Below are positions 9,138-17,886 of a stretch of 64,000 nt of DNA, piece by piece; within the stretch, counting starts at the first letter, position 1, and each line of letters begins with the position of its first letter. The position numbers and the translations under genes were made by a program. The notes beneath the pieces are model-generated. The model was given only the letters and a program-made list of their open reading frames with translations. It was not told where the DNA came from and searched no databases. This DNA comes from an uncultured Bacilli bacterium (lineage in GTDB: Bacteria > Bacillota_I > Bacilli_A > RF39 > UBA660). Location of the stretch: contig CAJTYF010000005.1 of assembly GCA_910583945.1 (NCBI GenBank), positions 5,844 through 69,843 on the forward strand. Reading direction: 5' to 3'.

Positions 9138-9811
9138 AGGATGAATTACTTGTAAATAGCAATCCGAAATCCAGTGTAGCGGAAGCCATTCGTATGGTTC
9201 GTACTAATTTAATGTTTTCTTTAAAGGTTAAAAAAGGAAAAGTTGTTTTAATCACTTCTTCAGTTAAAGGAGAGGGGAAAAGTTTTGTGTCAGCTAATTT
9301 AGCGATTTCTTTTGCTCAAAAAGGATTAAAGGTTTTGCTTGTTGACTCTGATTTACGATTAGGACGTTTGCATTCTATTTTTAAAATCTCTAATAAAGTA
9401 GGTTTTTCTCATTTACTTGCGGATGATGATGGAAAAAACTATAAAAGGTATATTAAAGAAACTAAAATAGAAAATCTTTATTTTATTCCAAGAGGTATGG
9501 TTCCTCCTAATCCTAGTGAACTTCTGGATTCTGTTCATGTTTTAAATTTTTTAGAACATGTACGTCAAAAGTTTGATGTTATTTTGTTTGATGGAACGCC
9601 TATTAATGGGTTAACGGATTCGCTTGTTTTTACTAAATATGTAGATAAAGTTTTAGTGGTGAGTGCAGCCAATTATACCAAAGTCAATTTGCTAGAAAAT
9701 ACTATTAAATGCTTAAAAAATTTAGATGTTGACCTTGCTGGGGTTGTGGTGAATAAAATTAAAAACCCCATTACGAGTTCTTATTGTGGAGAGTATTATA
9801 CTAATGATTGA
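9134..9811 (+). CDS. Bacterial tyrosine kinase (CpsD/YwqD family), copy 1
   Basis: BY-kinase that autophosphorylates C-terminal tyrosines and controls capsule assembly with its membrane activator. The N-terminus NPKSSVAEAIRMVRTNLMF contacts the activator. The Walker A is SSVKGEGKSFVSANLA, the Walker A-prime is LLVDSDLRLGRLH and Walker B is VILFDGTP. The C-terminal tyrosine cluster is short (SSYCGEYYTND). Length 225 residues is normal. Its last bases overlap the phosphatase gene, so activator, kinase and phosphatase form one translational unit. Confidence 0.93.
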   Translation: MKDELLVNSNPKSSVAEAIRMVRTNLMFSLKVKKGKVVLITSSVKGEGKSFVSANLAISFAQKGLKVLLVDSDLRLGRLHSIFKISNKVGFSHLLADDDGKNYKRYIKETKIENLYFIPRGMVPPNPSELLDSVHVLNFLEHVRQKFDVILFDGTPINGLTDSLVFTKYVDKVLVVSAANYTKVNLLENTIKCLKNLDVDLAGVVVNKIKNPITSSYCGEYYTND

Positions 9812-10529
9812 TGTTCATAATCATATTTTATATGGTATCGATGACGGCTGTAAAACGAAAGAAGAAAGTCTTTCTGTGCTTGAAAAAATGTCTAATTTAG
9901 GGTATGAAAAAATTGTTGTTACACCTCATTATATGGAAGAGGCGAATTATACAGCAAATCATGAAGAAAAAATGAAACTTTTAAAAGAATTAGAAGCTGA
10001 ATTAAAACTTAAACATATTCCACTTAAACTTTATTTAGGGCAAGAAATTTATATTCAGGAATCTATTGAAGAAAAAATAAAAATGAAACAAATCAGTACT
10101 ATTAATAATCAAAAAGTTCTTCTTGTGGAAATCCCTATGTTTGAAAAAATATGTGAAGCTTTAGATTTTTTAGATGAATTGATTTTTCAAGGCTATAAAA
10201 TAATCTTGGCTCATCCTGAAAGGTATTTGATTTTTCAAGAAAATCCGACTTTAATTCAAGATTATCTTTCTAAAGGTATTTTTTTACAAGGAAATATGGA
10301 GTCGATTAATGGAAAATACGGAAAAAAAGCTCAAAAATTAAGTAAGTTTTTGTTGAAAAATAAAATGTATTTTGTTCTAGCCAGTGATGTTCATCATGAA
10401 AACGCCAGTTTTTTTGAAGATTTTTATAAAATAAAAAAGAAACTTCTTAAAGTCATCAATGAAGATTATTTTAAAGATCTTTTGTTTATCAATCCTGAAA
10501 AAATGTTAAAGGATATCTTTGAAAAATAG
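9804..10529 (+). CDS. PHP-type protein-tyrosine phosphatase (CpsB/YwqE family), copy 1
   Basis: Metal-dependent PHP-fold phosphatase that dephosphorylates the BY-kinase. The motifs MIDVHNHILYGIDDG, VTPHY, GQEIYI, AHPERY and ASDVHHE provide the metal-binding histidines and acids. I use ATG 9804, which begins exactly at MIDVHNH as in homologues; an in-frame upstream codon at 9786 would add six unconserved residues. It overlaps the kinase stop. A strong terminator follows at 10522-10549. Confidence 0.92.
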   Translation: MIDVHNHILYGIDDGCKTKEESLSVLEKMSNLGYEKIVVTPHYMEEANYTANHEEKMKLLKELEAELKLKHIPLKLYLGQEIYIQESIEEKIKMKQISTINNQKVLLVEIPMFEKICEALDFLDELIFQGYKIILAHPERYLIFQENPTLIQDYLSKGIFLQGNMESINGKYGKKAQKLSKFLLKNKMYFVLASDVHHENASFFEDFYKIKKKLLKVINEDYFKDLLFINPEKMLKDIFEK

Positions 10530-10549
10530 TTTTTTTAAACTATTTTTTT
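10522..10549 (+). terminator. Rho-independent terminator between the two triads
   Basis: AAAAATAGTTT (10522-10532) and AAACTATTTTTTT (10537-10549) form an A/T-rich hairpin with a T tail. It overlaps the stop region of the first phosphatase gene and separates the two triads. Confidence 0.7.
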
Positions 10550-10573
10550 CTATGCAAAAATAAAAATTAATGA

Positions 10574-10579
10574 TATAAT
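10574..10579 (+). promoter_or_regulatory. -10 box upstream of the second triad
   Basis: A perfect TATAAT lies 26 bases before the ATG at 10605, after the terminator of the first triad. The -35 region is weak. It suggests the second triad is transcribed separately. Confidence 0.45.
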
Positions 10580-10604
10580 TTGTAGTAGAGTAGGAAGGGT
10601 ATGC

Positions 10605-11303
10605 ATGGAAGAGTTGGATTTAAAAGATTTAATTTCGTATTTTATGTCAAAAATTATTTATTTTTTAGCAATCGTTACTTTGGTTGTTACTTTAGGATGT
10701 CTTTATCTTATTTTTTTAAAAACACCGGTATTTACTTCTAAAACGAGTGTTATTTTAACCGGAAATAATAAAGAATCTTCTTCAACGATTACACAAACGG
10801 ATTTAAGTGTTAATTCGAAGTTAGTAGGAACGTACCAAGAAATTGTTAAAAGTAAACGTGTTTTAAGTCAGGTTATTCATGAATTAAATTTAGATTATAC
10901 CGTAAAAGATTTATCTAAAATGATTCGAGTCGGTGCTATAAATGATACAGAAATTATTGAAATTTCGGTAACTAATGAAGAAAATCGTACAGCTTATGCT
11001 GTGGCTAACAAAGTAGCAGAAATTTTTAGTAAAGAGGCTAAAGATTTGTATAATTTATCTAATGTTTCTATTTTAGATAGAGCAGATATAGAAACGGTTC
11101 CATCAAATATTAATATTACAAAACAACTTTTGATTTTTTTGGGATTAGGAAGTGTATTAGGCTTTGCTGTTCTATTCTTATTTTATTATTTTGATACAAC
11201 GATAAAAAGAGTTTCAGATATTGAAAGAAAATATAATCTACCAATTTTAGGTGCAGTTCCAGATTATACTAAAAAGAAGAAAAAGGGGGCTAAGAGAAGA
11301 TGA
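10605..11303 (+). CDS. Polysaccharide chain-length / kinase-activator protein (CpsC/YveK/Wzz family), copy 2
   Basis: Paralogue of the 8436-9137 product with the same order: N-terminal membrane segment (about 18-40), extracellular Wzz domain (TQTDLSVNSKLVGTYQEIVK), second membrane segment (about 173-193) and the kinase-docking tail DTTIKRVSDIERKYNLPILG. At 232 residues the length matches copy 1, but many positions differ, so the duplication is not recent. It is coupled to the second kinase by an ATGA overlap. Confidence 0.92.
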   Translation: MEELDLKDLISYFMSKIIYFLAIVTLVVTLGCLYLIFLKTPVFTSKTSVILTGNNKESSSTITQTDLSVNSKLVGTYQEIVKSKRVLSQVIHELNLDYTVKDLSKMIRVGAINDTEIIEISVTNEENRTAYAVANKVAEIFSKEAKDLYNLSNVSILDRADIETVPSNINITKQLLIFLGLGSVLGFAVLFLFYYFDTTIKRVSDIERKYNLPILGAVPDYTKKKKKGAKRR

Positions 11304-11968
11304 AAAATGAAATTATAGTCGATAAAAATCCTAAATCAAGTGTTGCTGAAGCCATTCGAATTATACGAACCAATTTAGAGTTTTCTGGCATTGATAAAAA
11401 GGTAAAATCGGTGTTGATTACTTCTTCTATTCCTTCAGAAGGAAAAAGTTTTATTAGTTCTAATTTAGCGACTTCTTTTGCTCAAAATGGAAGTAAGGTT
11501 CTTTTAATGGATTGTGATATGCGTAAAGGAAGGCTACATAAAATATTTGGAATTGAGAATGAAAGAGGTTTATCGAATTTGCTTTTAGAAGATATTGAAA
11601 CCAGCTTTAAAGATTTTATTAAAAAAACAGATATCGATAATCTTTATCTTTTACCCAAAGGTGTTGTTCCTCCTAATCCAAGTGAACTTTTAAATTCACC
11701 TAAAACTAAAGCTTTGATTCATGTTTTATCTGATAAATTTGATTACGTTATTCTTGATGGAACTCCTGTAAATGGACTGACGGATTCTTTAATTCTTACT
11801 AAATATGTCGATAAAACCGTGATTGTAGCAACTTTAAATTATACTAAAACCAACGAATTTGAATTTACTAAGAAAAGTTTAATTAGTGTTGGAGCAGATA
11901 TCGCTGGTGTTGTTGTCAATAAAACCGCTGATGTTCATAGTGGTTATTATGGCAATTATTATGAATAG
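11300..11968 (+). CDS. Bacterial tyrosine kinase (CpsD/YwqD family), copy 2
   Basis: Second BY-kinase, 222 residues. Walker A SSIPSEGKSFISSNLA, A-prime LLMDCDMRKGRLH and Walker B VILDGTP are intact. The C-terminus HSGYYGNYYE contains four tyrosines, a denser cluster than in copy 1. The N-terminal NPKSSVAEAIRIIRTNLEF is nearly the same as in copy 1, but the intervening helices differ, which could give each kinase its own activator preference. Confidence 0.93.
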   Translation: MKNEIIVDKNPKSSVAEAIRIIRTNLEFSGIDKKVKSVLITSSIPSEGKSFISSNLATSFAQNGSKVLLMDCDMRKGRLHKIFGIENERGLSNLLLEDIETSFKDFIKKTDIDNLYLLPKGVVPPNPSELLNSPKTKALIHVLSDKFDYVILDGTPVNGLTDSLILTKYVDKTVIVATLNYTKTNEFEFTKKSLISVGADIAGVVVNKTADVHSGYYGNYYE

Positions 11969-11976
11969 GAGTCGTT

Positions 11977-12714
11977 ATGATTGATATTCATTCTCATGTC
12001 ATTTATGCCATTGATGATGGTTCAAGAAGTTATGAAGAGAGTCTTTCTATATTAAAAAAAATGTCAGAAATGGGCTATCGAGCTATAGTTTGTACACCTC
12101 ATTATATTACGGGGAGTAAATATGTAGAAAATAATACAAATAAATTAAATAAGATTCAATTATTGAGAGAATTTGTGGAAAAAGAAAAATTGAATCTTCA
12201 TCTGTATCTAGGAAATGAAATTTATATTGATTCAGAGATTGAAAATTTAATTAAAAAAGGTGAAGTCTATCCGATTAATCATAGTCGTTATTTACTCGTT
12301 GAGTTTCCTGTTAGTCGGCTTATGAATGATTTGATGAATTTGTTATTTCTTTTAAGAAATAAGGGGTATATACCTATTATTGCCCATCCTGAGCGTTATT
12401 TGTATTTACAAGATAATCATGAACTTTTGGATAAATTTTTAGAGATGGGTTGTTTGTTTCAAGGAAATTTTTCGTGTATTATTGGAAAATATGGGGAACA
12501 TACTAAAAAGCTTTTTTTGTATATGTTGAAAAATAATTATTATCATTTTTTAGCTACCGATGTTCATCATGAAACAGACATATTGTTTCAAAAATTTCAT
12601 AAAATTAAGAAAATGATTATTAAAGAAATAGGAGAAGAAGCGTTTCAAATACTGACTTATGAGAATCCTTTAAAGGTGATTCGTAATGACAAAATTGAAA
12701 TTGTTTTAAAATAA
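11977..12714 (+). CDS. PHP-type protein-tyrosine phosphatase (CpsB/YwqE family), copy 2
   Basis: Second PHP phosphatase, 245 residues, beginning MIDIHSHVIYAIDDGSRSYEES and carrying CTPHYI, GNEIYI, AHPERY and ATDVHHE metal-binding motifs. An AGGAG-type ribosome binding site precedes the ATG. It completes the duplicated activator/kinase/phosphatase module and is the last gene of the surface-glycan region. Confidence 0.92.
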   Translation: MIDIHSHVIYAIDDGSRSYEESLSILKKMSEMGYRAIVCTPHYITGSKYVENNTNKLNKIQLLREFVEKEKLNLHLYLGNEIYIDSEIENLIKKGEVYPINHSRYLLVEFPVSRLMNDLMNLLFLLRNKGYIPIIAHPERYLYLQDNHELLDKFLEMGCLFQGNFSCIIGKYGEHTKKLFLYMLKNNYYHFLATDVHHETDILFQKFHKIKKMIIKEIGEEAFQILTYENPLKVIRNDKIEIVLK

Positions 12715-12780
12715 ACAATTATCGACAAAAAAAGACTAACTGTTTTGATAGACTAAAAAAAGTTTTAAAGGAGGGTTTTG

Positions 12781-12897
12781 TTGAAAGTTATTTGTGAAAT
12801 TTTGTTTCTCTTTTTTACTTTGATTATTTATTCTAGTTGCAAAATAAGTAGTCGGTGTAGTAAAGTAGAAGAAACAGGAGATTATAAGAACAAATAA
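12781..12897 (+). CDS. Small membrane or lipoprotein-like peptide (38 aa)
   Basis: A TTG-started ORF with a very strong ribosome binding site (AAAGGAGGG, 12767-12775) five bases upstream. The product has a hydrophobic N-terminal stretch (ILFLFFTLIIYSSC) resembling a signal sequence with a lipobox-like Cys, followed by a polar tail (SRCSKVEETGDYKNK). No family is recognised. The ribosome binding site and the hydrophobic-then-polar composition are the only support. Confidence 0.45.
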   Translation: MKVICEILFLFFTLIIYSSCKISSRCSKVEETGDYKNK

Positions 12898-12921
12898 AAA
12901 ATCAATCAATGATTTTTATTC
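12893..12921. terminator. Bidirectional terminator between the 38-aa ORF and the SEDS gene
   Basis: Inverted repeat ATAAAAAATCA / TGATTTTTAT (about 12893-12904 and 12910-12920), A/T-rich on both sides, located between two convergent genes. Confidence 0.5.
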
Positions 12922-12928
12922 GTTCTTT

Positions 12929-14011
12929 TTATTTGCTTTTATTTATATTTAGAACAATGCCTATTCCAATCATGCTTACAAGTAAACTACTTCCTCCGTA
13001 TGAAAGAAAGGGAAGGGTTACGCCGGTTACTGGAATGATTCCAACGACGACCATTAGATTTAAAAGGGCTTGGATGATAATTCCAAAGGAGAGTCCAAAG
13101 GAAAGGTATTTTGCAAAAAGGTCTTTTTGTTTTAAAGCTATAGATAAAACTAGATAGAACAAAAGGAAAAAGACACTTGTTACAATGAGAACGCCTAGGA
13201 AACCAAATTCTTCACTAATGATGGAAAAGATAAAATCGGTTTGAGGTTCAGGAAGATAAAAATGTTTTTGACGAGATTTCATAAACCCTTGACCTAGCAA
13301 ACCTCCAGGGCCAATGGCGTACAAACTTTGAATGATTTGAAATCCGCTTCCTAAGGGATCCGTCCATGGATTTAGAAAGGACACAATTCTTGCCATTCTG
13401 TAAGGGGCAATAATAATTAAAATCACAATTCCAATTAGACCTACTAAACCAATTTTAACAAAAAAGTCAATTTTAACACCAGAGGTGAAAATAAGCACAA
13501 CAAGGGTTAAAACAATAACCATTGCGGTTCCAAAATCGGGTTCTAGCATGATAAGACCAAAAAATACAAAGATGACACTTAAAATTGGTAAAACACCTTT
13601 TTTAATATCAAACATATTTTTTTTGTTGTTGGCTAAGTATTTTGAAACATAAATGATTAAACCAATTTTGGCGAATTCACTTGGTTGAATGCCTAAAGAA
13701 CCAATTCCAAACCAACTTCGACTTCCATTTCTAATGGTTCCAATGCCAGGAATTAAAACGAGAATTAACAAAATAAAACAAATTAATAAAATGAGGTTCG
13801 CTTTTTCATAGTAAATTTTATAATCTGTTTTGGATAAGAAAAGCATAATGAAGATTCCAATAATAAAAAAGATACCTTGAGCTTTAATAAATTTAAAAGG
13901 GTCTTGAAATTTGTATTCCGCCCAGATACAACTTGCCGAATAAATCATAATAATTCCAAATAATGCAATGCCAATGACTAAGAAAAATAATAAGTGATTT
14001 GTTTTTTTCAT
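12929..14011 (-). CDS. SEDS peptidoglycan glycosyltransferase (FtsW/RodA/SpoVE family)
   Basis: Polytopic SEDS protein of about 360 residues that polymerises lipid II with a partner class B PBP. Seen motifs include IYSASCIWAEYKF near the N-terminus, GSRSWFGIGSLGIQPSEFAKIGLIIY (catalytic-loop region), EPDFGTAMVI, PWTDPLGSGFQIIQSLYAIGPGGLLGQG and PVTGVTLPFLSYGGSSLLVSM. I start at the ATG at 14011 because GAGGG lies at the right distance; an in-frame TTG at 14026 overlaps the binding site. A TATAAT-like box sits just upstream on the minus strand. It faces against its neighbours although the partner PBP is 2 kb away. FtsW, RodA and SpoVE cannot be separated by sequence alone. Confidence 0.93.
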   Translation of the reverse strand: MKKTNHLLFFLVIGIALFGIIMIYSASCIWAEYKFQDPFKFIKAQGIFFIIGIFIMLFLSKTDYKIYYEKANLILLICFILLILVLIPGIGTIRNGSRSWFGIGSLGIQPSEFAKIGLIIYVSKYLANNKKNMFDIKKGVLPILSVIFVFFGLIMLEPDFGTAMVIVLTLVVLIFTSGVKIDFFVKIGLVGLIGIVILIIIAPYRMARIVSFLNPWTDPLGSGFQIIQSLYAIGPGGLLGQGFMKSRQKHFYLPEPQTDFIFSIISEEFGFLGVLIVTSVFFLLFYLVLSIALKQKDLFAKYLSFGLSFGIIIQALLNLMVVVGIIPVTGVTLPFLSYGGSSLLVSMIGIGIVLNINKSK

Positions 14012-14123
14012 ACGATCCCTCTTCAAATTATATGAAAATCAAATTATTAAATGAATAATAAAAAATTGCTGAATTGTTGTGAAATGAGATATAATCATTT
14101 TAAGAAAATAAAGGTGAAATGTT

Positions 14124-14879
14124 ATGAATCAAGAACAAAAAGAGAGTTGGAGGGCTTATCAAAAAGCGTCTTTAGATTATTATAAAAATCGCAAAAGAAA
14201 GCGATTTAAAATTCTTTTTATCTGTCTTTTTCTTTGTTTTTTCATTTTTTTTGTTTTCAGACCTCTTATTGGTGAAATTGTGATTTTTATCCAGATGTCT
14301 TATCCTAATAAACGTTATGAAGTGACTTTAAATCAGCATTTATTTGAAGTTTCAGGTGAGAGTACGAAAAAAGTACCAATTGTTCCGCTCTTGCTTTATC
14401 TTGGAAGTTCTTCAAGTATATGGGGATGGCAATCTAAAGAAGTATTACCTTTTTCCAATTTTGAACGATTTATTTTGGAAATCAAAGTGTTCAATTGCTA
14501 TTATAGTGGGCAAAAAATTGGGTGTCGCCCTTTTAAAAAGGATATTGAAGATATGAAAGAGGACAAGACAAAAATCACCTATTCTTTAAAAATTTATAAA
14601 TATAAAAATTATGATACAGCCGTTAATTATGTTGAGTATATAAAAAAAAGGTCTACAATGAAACATGAAGAATTTCAAAACTATCAAAAGACCATGCGTG
14701 ATGAAAATTTTAGATTAATTTATGATGGTCCGTTTGTTTCAGATATTACAGATTATATTCATGAAAAAGGTTTATACGGCTTTGTTTTAACAGGAAAATA
14801 TGGTTGGACAACCGATTATTTTGAAATGGGACTCGTGAATACTGGTAAGGAAGTGGAACTTATTAATATTAATGGTTGA
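14124..14879 (+). CDS. Membrane-anchored protein of unknown function
   Basis: 251 residues: a polar, basic N-terminus (YKNRKRKRFK), one hydrophobic anchor (about residues 30-55, ILFICLFLCFFIFFVFRPLIG) and an extracellular domain of about 190 residues. By the positive-inside rule the C-terminal part is outside. Two cysteines (CYY...IGC) could form a disulfide. I recognise no family. It lies between the SEDS gene and a second membrane protein ahead of the class B PBP gene. Confidence 0.7.
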   Translation: MNQEQKESWRAYQKASLDYYKNRKRKRFKILFICLFLCFFIFFVFRPLIGEIVIFIQMSYPNKRYEVTLNQHLFEVSGESTKKVPIVPLLLYLGSSSSIWGWQSKEVLPFSNFERFILEIKVFNCYYSGQKIGCRPFKKDIEDMKEDKTKITYSLKIYKYKNYDTAVNYVEYIKKRSTMKHEEFQNYQKTMRDENFRLIYDGPFVSDITDYIHEKGLYGFVLTGKYGWTTDYFEMGLVNTGKEVELINING

Positions 14880-14913
14880 TTTTATGTTATAATATCTTTT
14901 CGAGGTGATGTGT

Positions 14914-15843
14914 ATGCATTTGTATTATTATTTAAAAGAGGATGCTTATTATGTTATGGATTGCGATCATAAATTTTATCGTTATCCTAAGAAAAATAAT
15001 CTTATTCCAATTTTGTATTTAGAAAATGGTCTTCATGAAATAGAGGCTATGAAAAATGAAGAAGAAATTTTTCCTTTTAAAACTATTGAGGAATGGACAG
15101 GTGCTACATGGTTAACTGTTACGAATATCATACAAATGATTACAGTTTTAGAAAATATTTATTTAAATGATTCGTCTTTTTCTCTTTATGGTATTGAAGC
15201 AATTATTAGTCATTTTGCTTATCATAAATATTCGGATTTTAAGAAAAAGCGTATTCAATCAAATGAATTTTATGAAAAACTTTTGGAAGAAGAGCAAACT
15301 TTAGTTAAAGAAAAGATTCAACATTTAAAAAGTATTATTGATTACTCCAAAGAGGAAATTTCACTTTCAGAATTTGATGTAGCTATGGAAAAGCATTATT
15401 TTGATGATGAGTCTTTTATTGAGCCTTTTATTACAAATGCTATCGATAATATGTTTGTTAATGTTTATCCAGAAAAAGTGTTTTATGATCCTTCTTTTCT
15501 AGATTATTTTCGGAGTGAGGAGACATGGCTTGAATTTGAGGATTTTATGAAGCTGGCTGATGAATTTAAAACCGTTTTTCCAGAGAGAGTTAATCAAAAG
15601 ATTAAGTATTTAAAATTACTAAAAGAAAAAGATTTTTCATACTTTTTAGGGCATCTTTTTTTACTTTTACCTTTTTTAAAAAGTTTTATTGGCCAAATTA
15701 AAGAAACAAATATTCCTGATATCTTAGTGATTTATAGTTTTTATATTTTTACAGCGCTTTTCTACATTTTAAGATATCGAAATTATTCTCGAGTTTTAAC
15801 CATGACAGAAAATCCGACTTTAAAAAGAAAAATTCATTTATAA
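14914..15843 (+). CDS. Hypothetical protein with C-terminal membrane hairpin
   Basis: About 309 residues, mostly soluble and acidic, with a hydrophobic region near the C-terminus (about residues 240-285, FLGHLFLLLPFLKSFIG and DILVIYSFYIFTALFYIL) ending in a basic tail. The start at ATG 14914 is set by GAGGTG at 14902-14907, six bases upstream; GTG/ATG codons at 14905/14908 overlap that site. A TATAAT-like box lies near 14888. No family is recognised. A terminator follows at 15853-15880. Confidence 0.7.
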   Translation: MHLYYYLKEDAYYVMDCDHKFYRYPKKNNLIPILYLENGLHEIEAMKNEEEIFPFKTIEEWTGATWLTVTNIIQMITVLENIYLNDSSFSLYGIEAIISHFAYHKYSDFKKKRIQSNEFYEKLLEEEQTLVKEKIQHLKSIIDYSKEEISLSEFDVAMEKHYFDDESFIEPFITNAIDNMFVNVYPEKVFYDPSFLDYFRSEETWLEFEDFMKLADEFKTVFPERVNQKIKYLKLLKEKDFSYFLGHLFLLLPFLKSFIGQIKETNIPDILVIYSFYIFTALFYILRYRNYSRVLTMTENPTLKRKIHL

Positions 15844-15852
15844 ATTTATTGG

Positions 15853-15880
15853 AAAGTTTTAGCATAAAACTTCTTTTTTT
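15853..15880 (+). terminator. Rho-independent terminator before the PBP gene
   Basis: AAGTTTT (15854-15860) and AAAACTT (15866-15872) with the loop AGCAT flanked by a long T run. Confidence 0.65.
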
Positions 15881-15909
15881 TCATAGAAATTAAAGAAGGG
15901 AGAGGCACT

Positions 15910-17817
15910 ATGTTCTTTAATCAAATTCATACTCGTATGCGAGTGGTATTACTAATAGTTTCTATTTGTTTAGTGTTAATTGTTATTCGAGTGTTTTATA
16001 TTCAAGTTTTTAAATACGATAAACTTTCAAGTCTAGCAGAGAGTTTATGGAGTCGTGAACTTCCTATTACCGCTGATCGAGGAGAGATTCGAGATCGTAA
16101 TGGAAAAGTTTTAGCTACGAATATTACGACGACTTCTCTTGTTGTGATTCCTAATCAAATTAAAAATAAGGAAGAAGTGGCAACAAAATTAGCGGAGATT
16201 TTAGGGGTTTCTTATGAAGAAATGTATCGTCATATCAGCAAGAAAACATCGATTGAACGCGTGCATCCTGAAGGGAGAAGGCTTTCTTATGAAATTGCTG
16301 AGAAGATTAATAATTTAAATTATGATGGGGTTTATTTGGTTAAAGAAAGCAAAAGAGATTATCCCTATGGTAATGTTTTATCTCATGTTTTGGGTTATGT
16401 GGGCATTGATAATCAAGGGTTATCAGGTATTGAACTTGAATTTGATGAATACTTAACTGGAGAAGGGGGAGCAATTAAATATTTTTCAGATGGAAAAGGG
16501 AATCGTCTTTCTTTGACTGAAATTTATGAAGAGCCTCAAAATGGAATTAATGTGGATTTAACGATTGATATTGATTTACAACTCGCGGTTGAAAATGAAC
16601 TGGATAATGTCGTTTCCAAATATAATCCTGAACAAGCACTTATATTAGCAATGAATCCTAAAACAGGAGAAATATTAGCCATGGCTTCAAGACCAAATTT
16701 TAATCCTAATAATTATCAAACATCAAGTATTGAAGTCATTAATCGAAATTTACCTATTTGGATGACCTATGAACCTGGTAGTACTTTTAAGATTGTAACT
16801 TTAGCGGCTTCTTTAGAAGAGAATACGATTAATCTTTTTAAAGATAATTATTACGATGGTGGTTCCATTCATGTGGAAGGGGCGCGTATTAAATGTTGGA
16901 AAGCTGGAGGACATGGGGCAGAAACGTTTTTACAAGTAGTTGAAAACTCCTGTAACCCAGGGTTTGTCGTGATGGGCCAAAAACTTGGAGCGGAAAAATT
17001 ATTGAGTTATATTAAAAATTTAGGATTTGGTAGTAAAACAGGTATCGATTTGAATGGAGAAGCCAGTGGCATTTTATTTTCACTTAATCAAATGGGACCT
17101 GTAGAACTCGCTACAACAAGTTTTGGTCAAGGAATTAGTGTGACACCTATTCAACAAGCAACAGCCGTATCAGCTGTTATAAATGGTGGTATTTTACATA
17201 AGCCTTATATTGTTTCAAAAATGACTGAACCTGAGACCAACAGTGTCATAAAACTTAATAAGACGGATGAGGGAAAAAGAGTGATTAGTGAAGAAACAAG
17301 TAAAATGGTTCGTTTTGCACTTGAAAGTGTGGTGGCTAATGGAAGTGGTCGAAACGCTTATTTAGAGAATTATCGTATTGGAGGAAAAACAGGAACCGCT
17401 CAAAAGGTGAATAATGGCGTTTATATGGTTGGAAATTACATTGTGTCTTTTATGGGTTTTATGCCAGCGGATGATCCTGAAATTGTTGTCTATGTTGCAA
17501 TTGATAATCCTAAAGGTATTACTCAATATGGCGGAGTGGTTTCAGCACCGATTGCTAAAAATGTTTTTAAAGCTGCGATTGATTTATACGGGTTTCCTAA
17601 GAGTAGTGATGTCATGCCCAAGGAATACACTTGGTTAGATACTAAATATGTAAAATTACCTGATGTGACAGGGATGTCTTTAGAAGAAGCTAAACGTCTT
17701 TTAAAAGGATTTAAACTGATTACTTCGGGAAGTGGTGAACAAGTCGTGTATCAAAGTCCAGAAGGAAATTATTATGTGGAAGAAGGAAGTAAAGTGTCTT
17801 TAATGTTGTCTAACTGA
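15910..17817 (+). CDS. Class B penicillin-binding protein (FtsI/SpoVD type) with C-terminal PASTA domain
   Basis: D,D-transpeptidase that cross-links peptidoglycan for division or spore cortex. One N-terminal membrane segment (about 10-30) is followed by the dimerisation domain (ITADRGEIRDRNGKVLATN) and the transpeptidase domain with all catalytic motifs: PGSTFK (Ser nucleophile), SCN (ENSCNPGF) and KTGT (GGKTGTAQ). A single PASTA domain (LPDVTGMSLEEAKRLL) ends the 635-residue protein, as in SpoVD and PBP2x-like enzymes. AAGAAGGGAGAGG precedes the ATG. mraY follows, typical dcw order. The probable glycosyltransferase partner is the inverted SEDS protein. Confidence 0.95.
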   Translation: MFFNQIHTRMRVVLLIVSICLVLIVIRVFYIQVFKYDKLSSLAESLWSRELPITADRGEIRDRNGKVLATNITTTSLVVIPNQIKNKEEVATKLAEILGVSYEEMYRHISKKTSIERVHPEGRRLSYEIAEKINNLNYDGVYLVKESKRDYPYGNVLSHVLGYVGIDNQGLSGIELEFDEYLTGEGGAIKYFSDGKGNRLSLTEIYEEPQNGINVDLTIDIDLQLAVENELDNVVSKYNPEQALILAMNPKTGEILAMASRPNFNPNNYQTSSIEVINRNLPIWMTYEPGSTFKIVTLAASLEENTINLFKDNYYDGGSIHVEGARIKCWKAGGHGAETFLQVVENSCNPGFVVMGQKLGAEKLLSYIKNLGFGSKTGIDLNGEASGILFSLNQMGPVELATTSFGQGISVTPIQQATAVSAVINGGILHKPYIVSKMTEPETNSVIKLNKTDEGKRVISEETSKMVRFALESVVANGSGRNAYLENYRIGGKTGTAQKVNNGVYMVGNYIVSFMGFMPADDPEIVVYVAIDNPKGITQYGGVVSAPIAKNVFKAAIDLYGFPKSSDVMPKEYTWLDTKYVKLPDVTGMSLEEAKRLLKGFKLITSGSGEQVVYQSPEGNYYVEEGSKVSLMLSN

Positions 17818-17861
17818 TGTAAATCTTTTTCCTTCTCGAAGTAAAAAATTCAAACATGTTG

Positions 17862-17867
17862 TATAAT
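17862..17867 (+). promoter_or_regulatory. -10 box upstream of mraY
   Basis: TATAAT at 17862-17867, 20 bases before the mraY ATG, with no clear -35 match. The ACGAGGTG ribosome binding site follows. Confidence 0.35.
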
Positions 17868-17886
17868 TTTTATACGAGGTGATACG

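Noticed and set aside
12909..13157. Plus-strand ORF opposite the SEDS gene
   Set aside because: Antisense to the conserved C-terminus of an FtsW/RodA-family gene.
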